The translations under genes and the position numbers were made by a program. 11,524 bases of DNA from Sphingomonadales bacterium (GTDB lineage Bacteria; Pseudomonadota; Alphaproteobacteria; Sphingomonadales; Sphingomonadaceae), in assembly GCA_025360285.1 (NCBI GenBank), contig JANYCM010000368.1, positions 1-11,524 of the forward strand, given 5' to 3'. The notes beneath the pieces were generated by a model, which had not been told where the DNA came from, searched no databases, and worked only from the letters and a program-made list of their open reading frames with translations. Within the stretch, counting starts at the first letter, position 1. Each line of letters starts with the position of its first letter. Below, piece by piece: positions 6,071-11,524 of this stretch.

Positions 6071-6918
6071 AGCTGGCGCTGGCGCTGATCGCCGCGGCAA
6101 CTATGGCGGCGGCGCCCGATGCGGCGCCGGTTGTGGCTCCCGCGGTGATCCGCCATCAGGACGTACCACTGGTCACCGTCTATGCCTGGGAACGCTGGGG
6201 CAATTTCATCAACGCGCTGGCGGGCAGCAAGGCCGAGATTCCCTATGACGCGGCCCGGTTGCAGGTGAAGGTCTATACATTTCCAACCGGCGAAATCCGC
6301 GCCATCCGGTTCGGCAATGGCGTGCGCACCCATCGCCACATCAACCAGACCGATACGATCCTCTACAGCTGGCAGGCGCAGCGGGTGCAGTTCGTCAATG
6401 ATCAGGCGGTCGTCACCGCACCAGGCGATTTTGCCTTCCATCAAAAGGGCGTCGATCACAGCGGCGAGGAAATCCGGCGCGGCGGCGGTATCGATCTGGA
6501 ATTCGCCTTCGCCCGGGCCGGGGTCCACAATGATCCGACGGGGTTCTGGTCAAAGGCAGCCGACCATCCGCTGGAACCGGCGGCGAGCTGGATGACACAA
6601 ACCGGCCCGGCCGAAGTTTTTGGCGCCGCGGCCGCCGACAAGGCGCCACGTTCAGCCGCGCGCTACACAATCCGGCGGGCGGTTTTTCCCGGCTATTCGG
6701 CGCGCGAAGTCCATGTGGCGGCAGGTACGGCCATCCTCCTGCGGCCGGTGGCCACTGACCAGTTGCTGTTCATCCTGTCCGGCACATTCCGGGTCAGCAC
6801 CGGCGGGCATGATTACACCCTGGAAAGCGAGGATTCGGCCCGTGCGGTCGCCGGCAAGGATTTTGTGCTGACCGCACTGACCGATGGCAGCTATGCCGAA
6901 GCCGGGGCGGACCAATAA
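6067..6918 (+). CDS. exported cupin-domain protein, probably bicupin
   Basis: The product has 283 residues with a signal peptide in the first 16 (MKLALALIAAATMAAA). A cupin domain covers roughly 65-150. Motif 1 fits G83-x5-His89-x-His91 with Asp96 where the consensus has Glu. Motif 2 is QKGVDH with His131, so a metal site is likely. A second cupin-like barrel (about 200-275, including TDQLLFILSGTFRVSTGGHDY) lacks metal ligands. Cupins include dioxygenases, isomerases and sensors; the activity cannot be named here. The start overlaps the cytochrome stop in ATGA, indicating translational coupling. It is the last gene of the plus-strand operon and ends two bases from the convergent infC. Confidence 0.8.
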   Translation: MKLALALIAAATMAAAPDAAPVVAPAVIRHQDVPLVTVYAWERWGNFINALAGSKAEIPYDAARLQVKVYTFPTGEIRAIRFGNGVRTHRHINQTDTILYSWQAQRVQFVNDQAVVTAPGDFAFHQKGVDHSGEEIRRGGGIDLEFAFARAGVHNDPTGFWSKAADHPLEPAASWMTQTGPAEVFGAAAADKAPRSAARYTIRRAVFPGYSAREVHVAAGTAILLRPVATDQLLFILSGTFRVSTGGHDYTLESEDSARAVAGKDFVLTALTDGSYAEAGADQ

Positions 6919-6920
6919 GG

Positions 6921-7466
6921 TCAGCGCGGCGCGATCACCATCAGCATCTGCCGGCCTTCCATCTTCGGCAGTTGTTCGACCTTGGCATATTCCGCCGCAT
7001 CATCGCGCACACGCTCCAGCAGCGCCAGGCCGAGTTCGCCATGCGACAGCTCACGACCGCGGAAGCGCAGGGTGAGTTTCACCTTGTCGCCTTCCTCGAT
7101 GAAGCGGTGGACCGCCTTCATCTTGGTTTCGTAATCATGGTCATCGATGTTGGGACGCATCTTGATCTCCTTGATCTCCTGCGTCTTCTGGTTCTTGCGG
7201 GCGGCGGCGGCCTTTTTCTGGGCTTCGTATTTGAACTTGCCGACATCGAGGATCTTGCACACCGGCGGATCGGCGCCGGGGGAGACTTCGACCAGGTTCA
7301 GGCCGACTTCATGCGCGGTGGCAATGGCTTCCTTGGTGTAGAGAACACCCAGATTCTCCCCGTCCTGATCGATGACGCGGACCTTGGGAACGGTGATGAA
7401 TTCATCATAGCGCGGGCCGTTCATCGGCGCGGGCGCGTTCATCATGCGGCGTGGGGGCGGTGGTAT
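6921..7466 (-). CDS. infC: translation initiation factor IF-3, probable AUA start
   Basis: IF-3 binds the 30S subunit, checks the start codon and initiator tRNA, and prevents premature subunit joining. The N-domain contains VRVIDQDGENLGVLYTKEAI and VSPGADPPVCKILDVGKFKYEAQKK. A lysine-rich linker follows (KAAAARKNQKTQEIKEIKMRP). The C-domain contains HDYETKMKAVHRFIEEGDKVKLTLRFRGRE and ends QMLMVIAPR. The coordinates use an ATA codon at 7464-7466 (181 residues, beginning IPPPPRRMMNAP) because AGGAG lies exactly eight bases before it. The first ATG (7443-7445, 174 residues) has no Shine-Dalgarno. Rare start codons in infC are well known from the AUU of E. coli, where they allow autoregulation. 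It stands alone here, without rpmI-rplT downstream. Confidence 0.95.
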   Translation of the reverse strand: MPPPPRRMMNAPAPMNGPRYDEFITVPKVRVIDQDGENLGVLYTKEAIATAHEVGLNLVEVSPGADPPVCKILDVGKFKYEAQKKAAAARKNQKTQEIKEIKMRPNIDDHDYETKMKAVHRFIEEGDKVKLTLRFRGRELSHGELGLALLERVRDDAAEYAKVEQLPKMEGRQMLMVIAPR

Positions 7467-7474
7467 GGCCGTGT

Positions 7475-7479
7475 CTCCT
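7475..7479 (-). promoter_or_regulatory. Shine-Dalgarno of infC
   Basis: The minus strand reads AGGAG here, followed by eight bases and then ATA at 7464-7466. The nearest ATG is 29 bases away from this motif, too far to use it. The site therefore decides the start codon. Confidence 0.65.
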
Positions 7480-7588
7480 GTGGCGTTGATCTCGCCCTAT
7501 GTAGCGCCGATTGGCCGCGACCGAAAGGGCAAGGCCCAAAGCAGCCGCGTAAATCGCCGCGCTGGCGCAAATAGGGCACAGCCAGCGG

Positions 7589-7617
7589 TTGCGGTCGCGC
7601 CCATCCGCCGCCACAAT
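7589..7617 (+). promoter_or_regulatory. possible sigma70-type promoter of the S9 peptidase gene
   Basis: TTGCGG at 7589-7594 and CACAAT at 7612-7617 are separated by 17 bases and would start transcription about 25 bases before the ATG at 7649. Each element matches its consensus only partly, so the call is tentative. Confidence 0.25.
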
Positions 7618-7648
7618 CGCCGGCAAAGCGACGGCGAGGGGGCGACAT

Positions 7649-9769
7649 ATGCGCATATTCGGCACGGCAATCATCATGGGCGGCCTGCTTGCGGCCGCCG
7701 CCCCGGCTCTGGCGGCGTCCTTCACGCTGCCGCAGGTGCTGTCCTATGCCTTTACCAGTGATCTGGTTGCCGATCGCGCCGGCAAGCGCATCGCCTGGGT
7801 GCGAATCGAGAATGGCGTGCGCAACATCTGGGTCGCCGATGGCCCCGGCCTGGTGCCGCGCCAGGTGACGCAATTCACTGCCGATGATGGCCAGGAACTG
7901 ACGCAGCTGACCTTTGCGCCCGATGGCAACATCCTGGTGTTCGTGCGCGGCGGCGACCATGATTCGAACTGGCCGGCGGCGGGCAATCTGCAACCCAATC
8001 CTGTCTCCGCGACGACCGAGCCCAAGATCACCCTGTGGCGCGCCGGGCTGGCACCGGGCAGCAAGGCGGCGAAAATTACCGAAGGCGATGCCCCGGCGCT
8101 GTCGGCGCGCGGTGAACTGGCGTTCCTGCGCGATGGCCAGGTCTGGCTGACCCGGTTGAAGGTGATCGGGGAGACCGATGATGTGCACCGCGGCTTTTTC
8201 GATCGCGGCAAGGATGGACGGCTGACCTGGTCCCCCGATGGCGCCAGGCTGGCGTTCGTGTCGAACCGCGGTGACCACAGCTTCATCGGGGTGTTCAGCG
8301 GGCCCGACAAGCCGCTGACCTGGCTGGCACCCTCCACCGGTTTCGATGGCGATCCGGTGTGGTCGCCGGCGGGCGCGCAGATTGCCTTTACCCGGCAGCC
8401 TGGGCGCGGCGGCCCGCCCGAACCGCTGCTCGTGCAGACCCCGGCGCCCTGGGCGATCTGGACTGCCGATGTGGCGAGCGGTGCTGCCAGTCGCATCTGG
8501 GCCAGCGGCGCGGCGCTACGGGCGTCCTATCCCGATGTCACCGGCGGCGCCAATCTGCACTGGGCGGCGGATGACCGGCTGACTTTCCTGTCGGCGGCGA
8601 GCAACTGGCAGAATCTTTACAGCCTGCCGGCAACCGGTGGCACGGCCGTGCCGCTGACACCCGGCGCTTTCATGGTCGAACATGTGGCGCTCAGCCCTGA
8701 CGGCAAGGTGCTCATCTATTCGGCCAATACCGGCGCCACCAAGGACGATGACGGCCGCCGCCATGTCTTCCGGGTGCCTGTTGCCGGCGGCGCCCCCGAA
8801 GCCGTGACCAGCGGCGAAAGCCTGGAATGGTCGCCCGTCGGCCTCGCCGATGGCACCGCCTGGATCGGCGCGACAGCGCAGCAACCGCCGCAGGTCGGCG
8901 TCACCATCGCCGGGGCGCCGCGCGTGCTGGCCGGCCAGACCGTGCCGGCGGCATTCCCGGGCAAGGATCTTGTCGTGCCCAAACAGGTGACCTTCACCGC
9001 CCCCGATGGCCTGGTCGTGCATGGCCAATTGTTCGAGGCCTCAGGCGGCGGAAAGCGCCCCGGCGTGGTGTTCGTCCATGGCGGGCCGCCGCGCCAGATG
9101 CTGCTTGGCTGGTCATACATGCGCTATTATTCCAACGCCTATGCGATGAACCAGTATCTGGCGGCGCATGGTTTCACCGTGCTGTCGGTGAATTATCGCC
9201 TCGGCATCGGTTATGGCTGGGATTATCAGCATCCCGACAAGGGCGGCCCGGCGGGCTCGTCCGAATATCAGGATGTCGTCGCCGGCGCGCGCTTCCTGCA
9301 GGGGCTGGCGAGTGTTGATCCGGCGCGTATCGGCATCTGGGGCGGTTCCTATGGCGGGCTGCTGACCGGGCTGGCGCTGGCGCGCAATTCCGACATCTTC
9401 AAGGCCGGGGTTGATCTGCACGGCGTCCATGACTGGTCGCGCATCCTGGCCGAAGAAATCGGGCCGCCGTCCGCCAATTTCGAAAAGGGTGACCGCGAAC
9501 GCGCCGCGGAAGTGGCGTTCAAGGCCTCTCCCGTCGCCGATGTCGCGACCTGGACCTCGCCGGTGCTGTTCATCCACGGCGATGATGACCGCAATGTCCG
9601 CTTCAACCAGACGATCGACCTGGTCCGCCGTCTTGATGCCAGGGGGGTGGCGTATGAGGAACTCGTCATCCCCGATGAAATCCATGATTTCCTGCGCGGC
9701 GCGGACTGGGCGAAGGCCGATGCGGCAACGGCGGAATTTCTGACGCGCAAATTGGGGGCGAAAAACTAA
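7649..9769 (+). CDS. exported S9-family (prolyl oligopeptidase / dipeptidyl-peptidase-like) serine peptidase
   Basis: The protein has 706 residues. A signal peptide (MRIFGTAIIMGGLLAAAAPALAA) follows a GAGGGGG ribosome-binding site, which favours this ATG over one 60 bases upstream. Residues up to about 420 form a beta-propeller with PD40/WD40-like repeats (LTFAPDGNILVFVRGG, LTWSPDGARLAFVSN, VWSPAGAQIAFTR, ALSPDGKVLIYSAN). The C-terminal alpha/beta hydrolase carries Ser567 in GGSYGG, Asp647 in HGDDDRNV and His679 in DEIHDFL, a complete triad in the order typical of S9 peptidases. It likely trims short peptides or blocked dipeptides in the periplasm; the exact specificity is unresolved. It is divergent from infC and appears monocistronic. 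Confidence 0.93.
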   Translation: MRIFGTAIIMGGLLAAAAPALAASFTLPQVLSYAFTSDLVADRAGKRIAWVRIENGVRNIWVADGPGLVPRQVTQFTADDGQELTQLTFAPDGNILVFVRGGDHDSNWPAAGNLQPNPVSATTEPKITLWRAGLAPGSKAAKITEGDAPALSARGELAFLRDGQVWLTRLKVIGETDDVHRGFFDRGKDGRLTWSPDGARLAFVSNRGDHSFIGVFSGPDKPLTWLAPSTGFDGDPVWSPAGAQIAFTRQPGRGGPPEPLLVQTPAPWAIWTADVASGAASRIWASGAALRASYPDVTGGANLHWAADDRLTFLSAASNWQNLYSLPATGGTAVPLTPGAFMVEHVALSPDGKVLIYSANTGATKDDDGRRHVFRVPVAGGAPEAVTSGESLEWSPVGLADGTAWIGATAQQPPQVGVTIAGAPRVLAGQTVPAAFPGKDLVVPKQVTFTAPDGLVVHGQLFEASGGGKRPGVVFVHGGPPRQMLLGWSYMRYYSNAYAMNQYLAAHGFTVLSVNYRLGIGYGWDYQHPDKGGPAGSSEYQDVVAGARFLQGLASVDPARIGIWGGSYGGLLTGLALARNSDIFKAGVDLHGVHDWSRILAEEIGPPSANFEKGDRERAAEVAFKASPVADVATWTSPVLFIHGDDDRNVRFNQTIDLVRRLDARGVAYEELVIPDEIHDFLRGADWAKADAATAEFLTRKLGAKN

Positions 9770-9778
9770 ACTTCCGCT

Positions 9779-9797
9779 ATTGCGAACCACTTGCAAT
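9779..9797. promoter_or_regulatory. Fur-like 19-bp dyad upstream of bfd
   Basis: ATTGCGAACCACTTGCAAT has perfect five-base outer arms (ATTGC/GCAAT) and the size of a Fur box. It resembles the TTGCGAA-n3-TTCGCAA type of site attributed to Fur-family regulators in alphaproteobacteria. It overlaps the proposed -35 element, which suits iron-dependent repression or control of the bfd-bfr unit. Assignment to Fur rather than another family member is inference. Confidence 0.5.
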
Positions 9798-9819
9798 CCT
9801 CGCTCGCTTCACCGATATT
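9791..9819 (+). promoter_or_regulatory. probable bfd-bfr promoter
   Basis: TTGCAA (9791-9796) and GATATT (9814-9819) are 17 bases apart, each matching four of six consensus bases. Transcription would begin near 9826, about 28 bases before the GTG start of bfd. The -35 element lies inside the Fur-like dyad. Confidence 0.45.
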
Positions 9820-9853
9820 GATTCGCAACAGCATCGGTGCGGGAGTCTTCGGC

Positions 9854-10018
9854 GTGATCGTGTGTGTCTGCAATGCGCTGGGGGAACGCCAGGTCCGCGC
9901 CGCCGCCCGATCGGGCACCCCGACGGCTTGCCCCATCGCCGCCTATGCCCGGCTCGGCTGCAAGCCACGCTGTGGCCAGTGCCTCAGCCACGCCCGCGAG
10001 ATCGTGCGCGCCGCGTAG
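9854..10018 (+). CDS. bfd: bacterioferritin-associated ferredoxin (Bfd), GTG start
   Basis: Bfd is a small [2Fe-2S] ferredoxin that docks on bacterioferritin and reduces the stored ferric iron for release. The product has 54 residues, initiated at GTG, with GGGAG eight bases upstream. The expected ligands are Cys4 and Cys6 (VIVCVCNAL) and Cys40 and Cys43 (RCGQCL); Cys26 and Cys36 are extra. An in-frame ATG at 9791 would add 21 residues that are not Bfd-like and would lie upstream of the proposed transcription start. It is followed 61 bases later by bfr, the usual partner pairing. Confidence 0.92.
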   Translation: MIVCVCNALGERQVRAAARSGTPTACPIAAYARLGCKPRCGQCLSHAREIVRAA

Positions 10019-10079
10019 CGGAACATTGACCTCATTGCCGTCCCCGGCCACCATCGCGACCATATCAGGGAGGCCAAAG

Positions 10080-10559
10080 ATGCGCGGCGATGCCAAGGTG
10101 ATCGAATATCTCAACGCCGTGCTGAAGGGCGAATTGACGGCGGTAAACCAATATTGGCTGCATTACCGGATGCTGGCCAATTGGGGCGTTGCGCGGCTGG
10201 CCGCGCATGAGCGGCGCGAATCGATCGACGAGATGAAGCACGCCGACCAGCTGGCCGAGCGTATCCTGTTCCTGGATGGCCTGCCGGCGATGCAGGCGCT
10301 GAACCGGCTGCGCATCGGCGAAACGGTGCCCGAAGTGCTGTCGGCCGATCTGGCGCTGGAATATGAAGCGGTGGCGCTGCTGCGCGAAGCCATACCGCAC
10401 TGCGAAATCGTGCGCGATTTCGTCAGCCGGGAACTGTTTGTCGCCATCCTCGACAGCGAGGAGGAGCATATCGATTTCCTGGAAACCCAGCAGGCGATGA
10501 TCGAACAAATGGGGCTGCCGAACTATCTCCAGCTGCAATCGAAACCGGCCGATAGCTGA
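10080..10559 (+). CDS. bfr: bacterioferritin (haem-containing iron storage protein)
   Basis: The product has 159 residues, the normal length for the family. It assembles into a 24-subunit shell that oxidises and stores iron. Every ferroxidase ligand is in place: Glu18, Glu51, His54, Glu94, Glu127 and His130. Met52, the ligand of the intersubunit haem, is also present, so this is a haem-binding bacterioferritin rather than a plain ferritin. The start is set by GGGAGG seven bases upstream. It lies 61 bases after bfd with no obvious promoter of its own, so the two probably share the Fur-like-controlled promoter. It converges on the transporter gene with a five-base gap. Confidence 0.96.
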   Translation: MRGDAKVIEYLNAVLKGELTAVNQYWLHYRMLANWGVARLAAHERRESIDEMKHADQLAERILFLDGLPAMQALNRLRIGETVPEVLSADLALEYEAVALLREAIPHCEIVRDFVSRELFVAILDSEEEHIDFLETQQAMIEQMGLPNYLQLQSKPADS

Positions 10560-10564
10560 CGTGC

Positions 10565-11524
10565 TTACCCCGCCCGCAGCAAATGCCGCAGCGGCCGCGC
10601 CAGCAGCGCGAACGCCAGCGCGCCGCCGGCGCAGATAGCGGCGTGGAGCAGCCAGAAATCGGTCGCTGACCAGCTGCTGTATAGCGCACCAAGGCGCCCG
10701 CTGACGGTGCTGCCGATGAAGATGGCGAATTGCGCCACGCCCATCATCACCCCGGCGGCACGCGGCGGCGCGGCACGCGCGAACAAGGCCATGCTGATCG
10801 GGGTGAAATACAACCAGCCGAGGTTGGACAACAGGTGAAAGCCCACCGCCCACAGCACCGGCACCTTGCCGGGAAACAGCGGCGCCGCGGCGGCCAGCCA
10901 GGCCATGCCGGCGGCAAAGATCAGGCAGCCAAGGCTGAGCTTGGCGAAATCATCGGGTTCGCGGCCGCGCGCTGCCTGCCAGCGCCACAGCGCCACGAAC
11001 GGCGGCATCAGCAGCGCCGGGGCCAGGCCATCGATCGCCTGCAACCAGGGGATCGGCATCGTCCAGCCGGCGATCACCAGATCGACATGATCACGCACCC
11101 ACAGATTATAGACGTTCCAGACCTGTGATTGCGCGATCCAGAACAGCGCGCACAGCGGCACCAGCGCGATCAGCATGGCAATGCGGCGGCGCTCGTCCGG
11201 TGTATAAGGCAGCGCCGCCACCGGGCCCTGCCGGGGGGGATCGGGCGGCAGATGGCGCGATCCGGCCAGATAGAGCGCGACCCCCGCCGCCATGCCGACC
11301 CCGGCGAGGACAAAACCGGTGTGCCAGCCCCAGCCTTGCGCTGCACCGCCAATGACGATCGGGGCGACAAAGGCGCTGAGATTGACGGCGAGATAGTAAA
11401 TCTGGAAGCCATCGGCGCGGCGGCGATCGCCGGCGGCATACAGCCGCCCGACCTGCGACATCATGTTGCCGTGCATGCAGCCGGCGCCGACCATCAGCAG
11501 CACGAGCGCCAGCAGGAAGCTGGC
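10565..11524 (-). CDS. POT/PTR2-family (proton-dependent oligopeptide transporter-like) membrane protein, N-terminus outside the window
   Basis: At least 319 residues are present and the frame stays open to the window edge, so the true start lies further right. Signature regions of the family are visible: GCMHGNMMSQVGRLYAAGD, then DGFQIYYLAVNLSAFVAPIVIGG (matching the FsifYmgiNlGaf-type signature), then GWGWHTGFVLAGVGMAAGV. Further membrane segments follow, for example MLIALVPLCALFWIA, AVGFHLLSNLGWLYFTPISMALFA and WLLHAAICAGGALAFALLA. The family couples proton entry to uptake of di- and tripeptides, among other substrates. The ExxER proton-coupling motif of helix 1 would be outside the window, so activity cannot be judged. 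An unrelated major-facilitator carrier is less likely. Confidence 0.85.
   Translation of the reverse strand, partial: ASFLLALVLLMVGAGCMHGNMMSQVGRLYAAGDRRRADGFQIYYLAVNLSAFVAPIVIGGAAQGWGWHTGFVLAGVGMAAGVALYLAGSRHLPPDPPRQGPVAALPYTPDERRRIAMLIALVPLCALFWIAQSQVWNVYNLWVRDHVDLVIAGWTMPIPWLQAIDGLAPALLMPPFVALWRWQAARGREPDDFAKLSLGCLIFAAGMAWLAAAAPLFPGKVPVLWAVGFHLLSNLGWLYFTPISMALFARAAPPRAAGVMMGVAQFAIFIGSTVSGRLGALYSSWSATDFWLLHAAICAGGALAFALLARPLRHLLRAG

Noticed and set aside
7442..8278. Minus-strand open frame opposite the start of the S9 peptidase
   Set aside because: It overlaps the infC leader and the peptidase propeller, has no domain and no ribosome-binding site.
9791..9853. A 21-residue N-terminal extension of Bfd from an upstream ATG
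   Set aside because: It would start inside the proposed operator and before the transcription start, and Bfd proteins begin right before the first CxC.

Overview
The window is GC-rich chromosomal DNA with compact operons. It looks like an alphaproteobacterium, most likely of the Sphingomonadales. This rests on the bfd-bfr iron-storage pair, the IF-3 N-terminus (NGPRYDEF), the many exported hydrolases and the codon usage. It is inferred by eye, not from a database search.

Left end (1-371): a poorly coding, visibly less GC-rich stretch. It holds a possible 3' end of a plus-strand gene with a CPHCH motif and a short minus-strand ORF resembling the N-terminus of a lipoprotein, perhaps a gene remnant.

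Central block (372-6918): seven consecutive genes whose products all carry signal peptides, arranged around a divergent promoter region (3632-3749). Leftward are a formylglycine-generating-enzyme (FGE)-fold protein, an NTF2/SnoaL-like protein and a tannase/feruloyl-esterase-family hydrolase; the last two are translationally coupled by ATGA. Rightward are two more FGE-fold paralogues, a mono-haem class I cytochrome c and a cupin protein, tightly packed and ending in another ATGA overlap. The three FGE-fold proteins lack the two copper-binding cysteines of true FGE. They share three candidate disulfides and a conserved His at the old active site, so they are not sulfatase-maturing enzymes. The tannase-like enzyme has lost both cysteines of the CS-D-HC catalytic motif. 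Together these genes could form an uncharacterised periplasmic pathway: hydrolysis, FGE-fold or cupin chemistry, and electron transfer through cytochrome c. The joint function is inference.

Right part (6921-11524): housekeeping and general genes. infC (IF-3) converges on the cupin gene and appears to start at AUA behind a strong Shine-Dalgarno. Divergent from it is an exported S9-family prolyl-oligopeptidase-like peptidase. Then come bfd (GTG start) and bfr, behind a promoter overlapped by a 19-bp Fur-like dyad. Last is the C-terminal part of a POT/PTR2-family transporter that runs off the window edge, converging on bfr.

No tRNA, rRNA, CRISPR array, insertion sequence or transposase was seen.
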